Shown: piece by piece, positions 1 through 9,200 of the stretch
How positions within the stretch are numbered: position 1 is the stretch's first letter
Layout of the letters: the number at the start of each line of letters is the position of its first letter
Assembly (NCBI RefSeq): GCF_036898095.1
Contig: NC_090736.1
Span: 15,552,238-15,616,237, forward strand
Length of the DNA: 64,000 nucleotides
Direction: 5' to 3'
DNA from: Palaemon carinicauda
Lineage: Eukaryota; Arthropoda; Malacostraca; Decapoda; Palaemonidae
Made by a program: the position numbers and the translations under genes
Notes under the pieces: generated by a model
What the model saw: only the letters and a program-made list of their open reading frames with translations
The model's database searches: none
What the model was told of the DNA's origin: nothing

Positions 1-6
1 CAGTTT

Positions 7-1140
7 GTGTCATTAGGAAGACTACACCTCCGTCCTCTTCAATATCACCTAGCATTTCACTGGAAAAAGGACAAGACGCTAGAAGTGGTCTCGATCCCCA
101 TTTCCGAGAAGATGAAGTCTTGCCTGACTTGGTGGAAGGACAGTATCAGCCTCAGAGAGGGTCTGCCCCTGGCTGTTCAGACTCCCAACCACGTTCTCTT
201 CTCGGACGCATCGGACGTAGGCTGGGGCGCGACATTAGACGGTCGGGAATGTTCGGGATTATGGAACTCGAGTCAAAGGACAATGCATATCAACTGCAAG
301 GAGCTACTGGCAGTACATCTGGCCTTGAAAAGCTTCAAGTCTCTCCTTCAAGGCAAAGTGGTGGAGGTGAACTCGGACAACACCACGGCTTTGGCGTACA
401 TATCCAAGCAAGGAGGGACCCACTCACTGACGTTGTACGAGATAGCAAGGGACCTGCTCATCTGGTCAAAAGGTCAAAACATATCGCTAGTAACGAGGTT
501 CATCCAAGGCAACTTGAATGTCATGGCAGATTGTCTCAGTCGGAAGGGACAAGTAATTCCAACAGAATGGACCCTCCACAAGGATGTATGCAAGAGACTT
601 TGGGCCACTTGGGGCCAACCAACCATAGATCTCTTTGCAACCTCGATGACCAAGAGGCTCCCAATATATTGCTCACCAATCCCGGACCCAGCAGCAGTTC
701 ATATAGATGCCTTTCTCCTAGATTGGTCACATCTAGATCTATATGCATTCCCACCGTTCAAGATTGTCAACAAGGTACTGCAGAAGTTCGCCTCTCACGA
801 AGGGACAAGGTTGACGCTAGTTGCTCCCCTCTGGCCCGCGAGAGAATGGTTCACCGAGGTACTTCGATGGCTAGTAGACGTTCCCAGAACTCTTCCTCTA
901 AGGGTGGACCTTCTACGTCAGCCACACGTAAAGAAGGTACACCAAAGCCTCCACGCTCTTCGTCTGACTGCCTTCAGACTATCGAAAGACTCTCGAGAGC
1001 TAGAGGCTTTTCGAAGGAGGCAGCCAGTGCGATTGCAAGAGCAAGGAGAACATCCACCCTTAGAGTCTACCAATCGAAGTGGGAGATCTTCCGAAACTGG
1101 TGCAAGTCAGTATCTATATCCTCGACCAGTACCTCTGTAA
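7..1140 (+). CDS. DIRS pol, C-terminal part with RNase H (5' truncated by window)
   Basis: This is the downstream part of an RT/RNase H polyprotein; the true start lies before the window and the ATG at 7 is internal. RNase H acidic residues are visible in order: D67 in 'LFSDASD', E99 in 'INCKELLAVHLAL', D124 in 'VNSDNTTALAY' and D175 in 'NVMADCLSR'. RNase H degrades the RNA strand during reverse transcription. After it comes a DIRS-typical segment with 'TIDLFATSMTKRLPIYCSP' and 'LVAPLWPAREWF', which follows RNase H in many DIRS and Ngaro-like elements. The frame overlaps the recombinase frame for about 1 kb. Copy 1B has a one-base deletion at the first RNase H motif; this copy does not. Confidence 0.9.
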   Translation: MSLGRLHLRPLQYHLAFHWKKDKTLEVVSIPISEKMKSCLTWWKDSISLREGLPLAVQTPNHVLFSDASDVGWGATLDGRECSGLWNSSQRTMHINCKELLAVHLALKSFKSLLQGKVVEVNSDNTTALAYISKQGGTHSLTLYEIARDLLIWSKGQNISLVTRFIQGNLNVMADCLSRKGQVIPTEWTLHKDVCKRLWATWGQPTIDLFATSMTKRLPIYCSPIPDPAAVHIDAFLLDWSHLDLYAFPPFKIVNKVLQKFASHEGTRLTLVAPLWPAREWFTEVLRWLVDVPRTLPLRVDLLRQPHVKKVHQSLHALRLTAFRLSKDSRELEAFRRRQPVRLQEQGEHPPLESTNRSGRSSETGASQYLYPRPVPL

Positions 1141-2039
1141 CTCAAATAGCTGACTTCCTCTTATACCTGAGGAAAGAACGATCACTTTCAGCTCCCACTA
1201 TCAAGGGTTACAGAAGCATGTTGGCATCAGTCTTCCGTCACAGAGGCTTAGATCTTTCCAACAATAAAGATCTACAGGACCTCCTTAAGTCTTTTGAGAC
1301 CACGAAGGAGCGTCGTTTGGTTACACCTGGTTGGAATTTAGACGTGGTACTAAGATTCCTTATGTCAGACAGGTTCGAGCCACTACAATCAGCCTCCCTG
1401 AAAGATCTCACCTTAAAGACTCTTTTCCTGGTATGTTTAGCCACAGCTAAAAGAGTCAGTGAGATTCATGCCTTCAGCAAGAACATCGGATTTTCATCAG
1501 AAAAGGCTACATGTTCACTACAACTTGGTTTTCTAGCCAAAAACGAGCTGCCTTCTCGACCTTGGCCGAAATCGTTCGATATTCCCAGCTTATCGAATAT
1601 GGTAGGCAATGAACTGGAAAGAGTCTTATGCCCTGTGAGAGCTCTTAAGTTCTATCTAAAACGAACTAAACCTTTACGAGGCCTTTCTGAAGCTTTATGG
1701 TGTTCTGTTAAGAAACCATCTTTGCCTATGTCAAAGAATGCTTTATCCTATTTTGTCAGACTGTTAATACGAGAAGCTCATTCCCATCTGAGTGAGGAAG
1801 ACCAAGCTTTGCTGAAGGTAAGGACACACGAAGTTAGAGCTGTCGCAACTTCCGTGGCCTTTAAACAAAATAGATCTCTGCGAAGTATAATGGACGCAAC
1901 CTATTGGAGAAGCAAGTCAGTGTTCGCGTCTTTTTATCTTAAGGATGTCCAGTCTCTTTACGAGGACTGCTACACACTGGGACCATTCGTAGCAGCGAGT
2001 GCAGTAGTGGGTGAGGGCTCAACCACTACAATTCCCTAA
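120..2039 (+). CDS. DIRS tyrosine recombinase (YR), family 1 copy A
   Basis: Tyrosine recombinase that would integrate the circular DNA copy of the element, replacing the DDE integrase of LTR elements. The frame is open from 120, but recognisable recombinase sequence begins near residue 278 ('CLQTIERLSRARGFSKEAA'), so the first third is probably overlap with pol and the real start is uncertain. Catalytic residues seen: box I Arg445 in 'ATAKRVSE', His570 and Arg573 in 'THEVRA', and Tyr606 in 'FASFYLKDV'. The core N-terminal DNA-binding region is present around 'RVYQSKWEIFRNWC'. The frame is shifted by -1 relative to pol, the same offset as in copies 1B and 2C. It ends in 'EGSTTTIP', nearly identical to copy 1B. 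Confidence 0.92.
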   Translation: MPDLVEGQYQPQRGSAPGCSDSQPRSLLGRIGRRLGRDIRRSGMFGIMELESKDNAYQLQGATGSTSGLEKLQVSPSRQSGGGELGQHHGFGVHIQARRDPLTDVVRDSKGPAHLVKRSKHIASNEVHPRQLECHGRLSQSEGTSNSNRMDPPQGCMQETLGHLGPTNHRSLCNLDDQEAPNILLTNPGPSSSSYRCLSPRLVTSRSICIPTVQDCQQGTAEVRLSRRDKVDASCSPLARERMVHRGTSMASRRSQNSSSKGGPSTSATRKEGTPKPPRSSSDCLQTIERLSRARGFSKEAASAIARARRTSTLRVYQSKWEIFRNWCKSVSISSTSTSVTQIADFLLYLRKERSLSAPTIKGYRSMLASVFRHRGLDLSNNKDLQDLLKSFETTKERRLVTPGWNLDVVLRFLMSDRFEPLQSASLKDLTLKTLFLVCLATAKRVSEIHAFSKNIGFSSEKATCSLQLGFLAKNELPSRPWPKSFDIPSLSNMVGNELERVLCPVRALKFYLKRTKPLRGLSEALWCSVKKPSLPMSKNALSYFVRLLIREAHSHLSEEDQALLKVRTHEVRAVATSVAFKQNRSLRSIMDATYWRSKSVFASFYLKDVQSLYEDCYTLGPFVAASAVVGEGSTTTIP

Positions 2040-2442
2040 TTCCATAACCTTTTAATCTTTCTCTTGAAATGTTTTTATTGTTGTTTTTTGGGTTGTCCGG
2101 AAGGCTAAGAAGCCTTTCGCATCCTGGTCGATTTGGCGGGTGGTCAAAGTCATTTCTTGAGAGCGCCTAGATTAGGGGTTTTGATGAGGTCCTGTTGTAT
2201 GGGTTGCAACCCTTGATACTTCAGATCCTAGGGGTCGATCAGCATCCTAAGAGGATCGCGAGGCTCCGTAAGGAAGGCGTACTTAAAAAGGCAGAGTAAT
2301 TGTTCAAGTCGACTTCCTTACCAGGTACCTATTTATTTTGTTTTTGTTATTTTGATAACTTCTAAAATGAAATAAAAACTCTTAGCTCATAATAATGTAA
2401 ACATATATTGCTGGTCTCTACCCACCCCCCTGGGTGTGAATC

Positions 2443-2777
2443 AGCTATTATAATCACCGGCTAAGTTAAATATTGAAAAATGTTATTTTGATAATAAAAT
2501 AAATTTTTGAATATACTTACCCGGTGATTATAAATTAAAGGACCCTCCCTTCCTCCCCAATAGAGACGCAGTGGAACGAGGAGAAAATTGAGTCTTTGTT
2601 TACATTGAGTACTGGGTATCTGGACGACAGATGGCGCTGTTGGGCACACCCGCTACATGTGTAGCGATTGCTGGCGAGTTTTACCTTAGAGTTTTCTGTC
2701 GAGCAACAGAGTTGCAGCTATTATAATCACCGGGTAAGTATATTCAAAAATTTATTTTATTATCAAAATAACATTTT
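2443..2777 (+). repeat. Family 1 copy A: internal complementary region and 3' terminal repeat
   Basis: At 2443-2531 the reverse complement of the element's left end ('ccggctaagttaaatatt') is fused to the reverse complement of its right end ('aatatacttacccggtga'). The 3' repeat then runs to about 2777 and contains 'caccgggtaagtatattc', the inverse of the second ICR half. In DIRS elements this arrangement is understood to template the joint of the circular intermediate. A similar ICR with the same layout is present in copy 1B at about 50,035-50,133. Confidence 0.85.
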
Positions 2778-3294
2778 ATTAAAGCTTTGGTTTAGAAGTT
2801 ATACAATACAGTAGTTTATTAAATACACCACCTACATGCTAGTCCACTTTTTTCTGTTTATATCTTGGTGGCCCTCCTTAAGTTATTCTTCTGAGATTGC
2901 CGGGAGTGTTTCCTATCCAAATCAACTGAATTTTTGCGATTGTCTTTTTTTTCTGAAATAGTGACATGTACTCAGTGCTAGTATTGTCTGTCTTACATAC
3001 ACTTTTTTTTTCAGAAGCCTCATTTACTGTTTTCATAGTCTTTTATTTAATCTGCTTTCATATTACTCATTCAATAATTTTACGTTTTAATTTTTCACTG
3101 TCTCTTCCCTCCTCAATCCACATTTCTTTACTCTCTCCACTTCTTTCCAAAACTATTTATTTTCTACATACGAACGACCCAATCCTTGACCACACCTCCC
3201 ATCAGCCTTCCTCTTTGCTGCCTCAACACCCTTCCATTTTACTTCCACATTTTTCTCTGTATATATTTCATACTACTCTATACTGTTACTCTGC

Positions 3295-3295
<1 letters not shown>
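2778..3295. other. Unannotated AT/CT-rich interval
   Basis: No coding signature or recognised repeat. The sequence is pyrimidine-rich toward the microsatellite at 3296. The open frames here are low-complexity and encode Ser/Leu/Phe-rich strings. Confidence 0.5.

Positions 3296-3351
<56 letters not shown>
3296..3351. repeat. (CT)n microsatellite
   Basis: An uninterrupted CT dinucleotide run of about 28 units. Confidence 0.98.
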
Positions 3352-3356
<5 letters not shown>

Positions 3357-3880
3357 CACCACTCGCTACCCTTCCTCATACTAGAATACAAACCTTTCTC
3401 CACATATATAATAAATCTTTTACCACATATATCATTTGCATGCCCAACAAAATTTTCTTTTAGTAATTTCCACTCCTCCTCTAGATCACCAGCTTCTCGC
3501 GCTTTCACTCTGTCATGTGCCACTTCCAACCTTTTATGATATTCACTTTTTCCTCTTTTTTTCAACTCTTCCACCTTCACTACCTCCCTTTACATCCTCC
3601 TATTCTATTTCCTCATTCTTTTGCTACAACTAATTTTGCTTCAACGAAAGAATTACAAGACAAACTAGTAGCCATGCCCCTAAACATGTGCACATGTTTC
3701 AATCATCCAATCATCCTTCTTGTTATCAACACGCAATCCGTCAATACTCTTTCTACTACTATTCCATGTGCCACTCTTATCCAGGTGGGCTGGATATTGA
3801 GGTTGTTGAATGTTGAGGATGATAGGGAGGCAGATAGAATTATTGTTGCAGGTGTTTAGGTGCCAATGATAGGAGATGTG

Positions 3881-3882
<2 letters not shown>
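3352..3882. other. Unannotated interval between two microsatellites
   Basis: Pyrimidine-rich sequence with no recognised protein or element. It separates a CT run from a GA run. Because CT and GA are complementary, the two runs could pair as a hairpin across about 530 bp. Confidence 0.5.

Positions 3883-3966
<84 letters not shown>
3883..3966. repeat. (GA)n microsatellite
   Basis: An uninterrupted GA run of about 42 units. It abuts the 5' truncation of the LINE fragment that starts at 3967. Confidence 0.98.
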
Positions 3967-3969
<3 letters not shown>

Positions 3970-5690
3970 AAGAGAGCACTAGATGAAATGAGAGCAGGAA
4001 AACCACCTGGTATGGATGGTGTGAGGGCTGAGATGTTGAAAAAAAAGGGGGTGTGACTGCGCTGAAATGGTTGGTGAGATTGTTTAATGTGTTTTATGTT
4101 GTCAATGTTGCCACTGAACTGTGTGTGTATTGCTCCACTACACAAAGGTAAAGGAAACATCCATGAGTGTTAAAATTCTAGGGGTATTAGTTTATTGAAA
4201 GTGGTAGGAAAAGTGTATGGTAGTGCTAATTAATAGGATTAAGAATAAAATGGAGTATGTAATTTTAGAGGTACCGGGTGGCTTTAGAAGTAGTAGGGGA
4301 TGTATAGCTCAGATTTTTATAGTTGGACAGATATGCAAGAAATATTTAGTAAAAGGTAAGGAATTATATTTTCCATTTATGGATCTGGAGAAAGCTTATG
4401 ATAGAGTTGATAGGGATGTGGTTTGGAATGTAAATAGGTTATATGGAATTGGTGGAAGGTTGTAGCAAGTAGTGTAGAGTTTATACATAGGCAGTAAAGT
4501 GTATGTTAGGATATGGAATGAAGTGAATGAGTGGTTTCCAGTGAGAGTGGGGTAAGACAGGGATGTGTGAGATAGGGATGGTTGGTTTGTTGATGGAACT
4601 GTAAGAAAGGTGAATGCTCAAGTGCTTAGTCAGGGGTTGAAACTGATATATGAAAGTGATCATGAGTGGGCAGTGAATCAGTTGCTGCTTGTGGATGATA
4701 CTGTATTTGTTGCAGACTTGGAGAAACTATGTCAATTAGTGAATGTTTGGAAGAATATGTGAGAGAGGGAAGTTGTAAGTAAATGTGAGTAAAAGTAAGG
4801 TTATGAGATGAGCAAGAAGGGAGGGTGGTGCTAGATTGAATGTCTTGTTGAATGGGGAGTTACTTGAAGTAGATTAGTTTAAGTACTTCGGTTCTGTTGT
4901 TGCTGCAAATGGTGGAGCGGAAGCAGAGAGTGGATGAAGGTTGTAAGTGTTGGGGTGGTGAAGGAAGTGGTAAAGAATATTGGGTTAGGAATTAATTTAA
5001 AGAGAGTTCTGCATGAGAAAGTGATTGTACAAACTGTGATGTATGGGTCATAGTTATGGGGAATGAAAGTGATGGAGAGACAGAAATTGAATGTGTTCAA
5101 GATGAAGTATCTGAAGAGTATGGTTGGTGTGTCTTGGTTGGATAGGGTTAAGAACAAAGGTAGTAAGAGAGAGAACAGGTGTGAAGTATGAATCATCAGC
5201 TAGTTTGGATATGAATGTGTTAAGGTGGTTTGGCCATGTAGAGGGAATGGAAAATGGTTGTCTGTTGAAGGCGGCGATGAATGCTAGAGTTGATGGGAGA
5301 AGTGCAAGAGGAAGGCAAAGGTTTGGGTGGATGGATGGAGTGAAGAAAGCCCTAAGTGACAGGAGGATAGATGTGAGCGAAGCAAAGGTGTGTGCTAGGA
5401 ATAGAAATGAATGGCGAGAGATTGTGACGCAGTTCCAATAGGCTGTGCTATAGGTGACCACCGAGATAGTGGTAGTGAGGGAGTCTGCTTTATTTGTGGT
5501 GGATAACAAGGGAGAGTGAGCTGTGGCCCACCAGCTGTACCAACAAAACTTAGCTGAGTCCCTTGTCAGGCAAGATGGAACAAAGAAAAAAAATCCCCTT
5601 TTTTTTTTTTTTTTTTTTTTTTTTGTTGGCTACACCCCAAAATTATGGGAAATATTTTAGGAAGGGCCATGGTAGATAGATGAATATTAC
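3967..5690 (+). mobile_element. 5'-truncated LINE, copy 1, with decayed reverse transcriptase
   Basis: Remnant of a non-LTR retrotransposon RT, broken by many frameshifts and stops. Motifs in order: 'ALDEMRAGKPPGMDGVRAE' from 3970 (RT motif 1 region), 'FMDLEKAYDRVDRD' near 4377 (palm motif A), a 'VRQGC'-like motif near 4545, 'LLLVDDTVFVADLEKL' near 4684 (the A/FADD site, here LVDD), a 'FKYFGSV'-like step near 4880, and a C-terminal 'RWFGHVEGMENGCLL' block with a Trp-rich end at 5441. The 3' UTR shares blocks with the copy at 6938-7442 and ends in a GATAGATGA-type tail near 5685. The upstream endonuclease is missing. I cannot place the clade with confidence; RTE or CR1-like are possibilities. 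Confidence 0.85.
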
Positions 5691-6860
5691 AATTTTCAAA
5701 GTTTTCTGTTCTGACTTCTGTATTGATGCTGCAGTTTTGTGCTCATGGTGTGTATGTGTGGAAGACATAATCTCGCCTTTGATAATTGCACTGTGAACAA
5801 TTTTATTTACTTTTGATCTACATATTATGTAGTTCCTTTAGAATAGTGAGAGATGAATCAGAACCATGACTTATGTACTCGTTTACCTCTGTGAGATGCA
5901 AGGGGGAAAGATAATTGGTGACATATGAGCTATGTCTCATTTCTTTTTACTTTCCAGCTTTTAACTTTAGCCTGTTTCCTATTACACTGTTGCTTCTTTC
6001 ATGTCATCCTTACCTCCATAAGCATGTAAATGGTACAATGTCAGATCTTCCATTTTTTGTCTGTTTATGAGACTTTGGTGTTTGCTTTCCTCTTACTTCC
6101 TTAATCACTCCACACTTTCAAATTGGTTTCCTTCCTGTGTATACTGTTAGAGTTCAAGCACATACAGTGTTAGGTTTTCATGAACATTTATTGCATAGGA
6201 ATGTCCCCAACCACATGGGTCCACATAGGTCCACATGGGTTTTAGGGTTGAATGTGTCCATATTGAAAAGCTTTTTACTTTACCTCCACATCTGCTGACT
6301 TTCTTTCATTTTGCTATCTAGCCTGTAACTTTTACTTCATTGTGGAACTAGAGTTTTTCTCAAGTTTCACTTAAGATCTTTGCACTTCATTTCATTTACT
6401 TTCAGAATCCATCTTGCTATCCAGCTATTCTAAACTCCTTATCCTCACCACTGTGAGACAATACTGGATAACCTAGTGAATTCAGTGCCTGGTTGTCAGA
6501 TTAAATTTTCATAAATCAAATCATATAGCATAGGATTTCTCTTTGATATCCACACTACTTGTGCAAGGTTTGCTAATACAACAACAGTCGGCTTACTGCT
6601 TGGTCTTGAGACAGTGGAAGATCTTCTGTTGTCAGTTATTCATTGTTGAGAATTTCCATACATGAAATATGTCTAACTGTAACTCTGCATATGTGTGGTA
6701 GGATCATTGCTTATCTAGGCAGATCCTTTTTAGTTCTTTTTGTTTTGGCTCTCCATATTCTTTATTCACATAACTTTAAATTTGTTGTAAGGCTGTTATC
6801 TAATACATTACAGATTTATAAACATTTTGCCTTTAATGTATTGATTAATAGATATGCATA

Positions 6861-6862
<2 letters not shown>
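5691..6862. other. Unannotated interval
   Basis: AT-rich sequence with no recognised coding or repeat signature, apart from a short local duplication of 'ccacatgggt'-like words near 6212-6240. Confidence 0.5.
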
Positions 6863-6936
<74 letters not shown>

Positions 6937-6937
6937 T
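6863..6937. repeat. (TA)n with short (GT)n microsatellite
   Basis: About 32 TA units followed by about 5 GT units, immediately before the 5' truncation of the second LINE copy. Confidence 0.97.
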
Positions 6938-7442
6938 AGCGGCTAGAGTGGATATGAATGTGTTGAGGTGGTTTGGCCATGTTGAGAGAATGGAAAATGG
7001 TTGTCTGCTAAAGAAGGTGATGAATGCAAGAGTTGATGGGAGAAGTACAAGAGGAAGGCCAAGGTTTGGGTGGATGGATGGTGTGAAGAAAGCTCTGGGT
7101 GATAGGAGGATAGATGTGAGAGAGGCAAGAGAGCGTGCTAGAAATAGGAATGAATGGCGAGCGATTGTGACGCAGTTCCAGTAGGCCCTGCTGCTTCCTC
7201 CGGGGCCTTAGATGACCGCGGAGGTAGCAGCAGTAGGGGAGTCAGCATTATGAAGCTTCATCTGTGGTGGAAATGTGGGAGGTTGGGCTGTGGCACCCTA
7301 GCAGTACCAGCTGAACTCGGTTGGGTCCCTGATTAGGCTGAAGGAACATAGAGAGTAGAGGTCCCCTTTTTGTTTTGTTTCATTGTTGGTGTCGGCTACC
7401 CCCCAAAATTGGGGGAAGTGCCTTGGTATATAGATAGATAGA
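6938..7442 (+). mobile_element. Severely 5'-truncated LINE, copy 2 (C-terminus and 3' UTR)
   Basis: Only the last ~80 codons of the LINE ORF remain, open from about 6942 to the stop at 7182-7184, with 'NVLRWFGHVERMENG' and 'RGRPRFGWMDGVKKALGD' visible. The 3' UTR follows and ends in 'atagatagatagatg'. The peptide aligns without gaps to the C-terminus of the copy ending at 5441, so both derive from one family. The two copies end in related GATA-type tails. That GATA tail runs directly into a TG/TA microsatellite. Confidence 0.9.
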
Positions 7443-7464
7443 TGTGTGTGTGTGTATATATATG

Positions 7465-7533
<69 letters not shown>
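7443..7533. repeat. (TG)n/(TA)n compound microsatellite
   Basis: Short TG run, a TATG/TA mixture, then a long TA run, directly downstream of the LINE 3' tail. Confidence 0.97.
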
Positions 7534-7535
<2 letters not shown>

Positions 7536-9134
7536 ACTATAAAAAGATGTCATTAGATTTATTAGTATAGGCTCTTAACAGAAGGACAGATAGATTTGTT
7601 GTACTTGTGTACCTCCATATTCCCTTTATCATACATCTAGCTTTCTATCAGTGTTTTAGATAACATCATTTAACTATCTCTAGTGTTTCATTTAGAGCCA
7701 CGCTTATCAGCAAAAAGCTTTTCCTTTCACTCCTATTTCTTCAGATATTTTCATTTGTCAACTTTCATGTGCTGTTCTCGGTCGTGTGGGGTTGAAATCA
7801 TGACTTCACCATGCTTTGTACTTCAAGATGGACATTATCAGATACACAGTTTATTATTTACCACTTTCTTGCAAACACTTTTACTTTTGAAAGCCTGTCC
7901 CTTATACTTTCATTCACATTTTTGTAAAGACCTTTAAAATTTTCATACCCATATAATTTCATAATTGTATTCACAACCATTATTTTATAATATAGTTTGA
8001 TTATATTTATTTATGAAGCAAATTTACTATATTTGTACTTTCTAGATAACTTGAAGAATCAGACTAATTAACGTATTGTGGCTACTAAAATTTTTACATT
8101 TTATTTACCCTTCACCAAAAGAATCATCCTTGAGCATGAGTGTTCTCTGACCAAAGTTTTGTGATATAGTTAAACGAGGTTTTTGTATTGTGAAGTTGGT
8201 TCTCTTAAGTTTTACATGTTTTTTTTTTTTTAATCTTGAATGAAAATATGTGAAATGATAATTTTTGACACTACTTTTATACAGTTTACCCTCTAAGATT
8301 CTCTGTGAGTAGGTTTGTTCATGAGTAATGCTTTCAGAATCTTTTCTGTTAAAACTAATATGATTATTATAATGCATGCATACTGTATTTTCATGCATCG
8401 ATGAATGTCTTTTCTGGAAAGGGAAGCATATTTGGTTATATGCAGTGTATGTATTGTATGTGTTTTAAGTGGGAATTATTTTTGATGGTTCATTGGCAGT
8501 TGCCTGTTTCTAATGTGTGTAGAAATTCCTGAAGAGATGTTCTTGGTGAAAAGTTGTGGAGGTTGTGAAGACGAGCATTTAGACAATGAATAACAAAATT
8601 AAAAAGGTTTCAAATCCAATCAGAGACTTACTATTTTGTAGGAGTTTTGGTCCTAGGCTTTATTTGGTACATAATTTACACTTTATTGGGTAGTCTTGAA
8701 AACGTATGTCTTGGGGTAATATAAATTTGGTGTATCTCTATTGTCAGATATTTGTACTTGGATTGCTGTACTTTATGGTTTTCAGATTTCTCTTCTGTTT
8801 GTTTGTATTTTGGAACAAGTCATTCAGTAGAGGTATTTTCAGTTTTCCCTGTAGGCTACAATATGCAGTTATGGGCAGTATCTTGTGTTACCTTTAGCTT
8901 GTATTTTTTTTAGAATCTTTTGATTGTTTTCGGTGACATATTGACATTTTTGTTTCTTGAACTTTACTGGTGAATTGGGCCACATCCCCTTATCGTGATA
9001 GATAGAATGTTCTTTTCCAAGTTGTATATTTTTCCATAGATCTGGAATTATTTATTATATTTCTTAGCCAAATATACTGGCAACTGTTGTTCAATTGATT
9101 CTTCCCCTTTAATACTTATTGTCTCAATGCAGTC

Positions 9135-9136
<2 letters not shown>
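7534..9136. other. Unannotated AT-rich interval
   Basis: No protein family, inverted repeat or tandem repeat recognised. Open frames are short and lack any domain signature. Confidence 0.5.

Positions 9137-9198
<62 letters not shown>
9137..9198. repeat. (CT)n microsatellite
   Basis: An uninterrupted CT run of about 30 units. Confidence 0.98.

Positions 9199-9200
<2 letters not shown>

Larger units (their letters stand above)
1..2777 (+). mobile_element. DIRS-type YR retrotransposon, family 1 copy A (3' part)
   Basis: The window opens inside the pol gene of a DIRS-like element. RNase H and an overlapping tyrosine recombinase frame are followed by an untranslated tail, an internal complementary region at about 2443-2531 and a terminal repeat ending near 2777. 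The same order, the same reading frames and closely similar proteins occur on the minus strand at 49,794-56,347 (copy 1B), which shows what is missing upstream: Gag and RT. The end at about 2777 is inferred because the outermost bases match the reverse complement of the second half of the internal complementary region and then diverge. Both visible coding frames are open, so this copy may be young. Confidence 0.9.

Noticed and set aside
3186..4160. Open frames of ~105-165 codons around the CT/GA runs (both strands)
   Set aside because: They are generated by dinucleotide repeats (Ser-Leu or Arg-Glu strings) with no domain; not genes.
6643..6939. 98-codon frame ending in an Ile-Tyr repeat
   Set aside because: The repeat comes from the TA microsatellite and the rest has no recognised signature.
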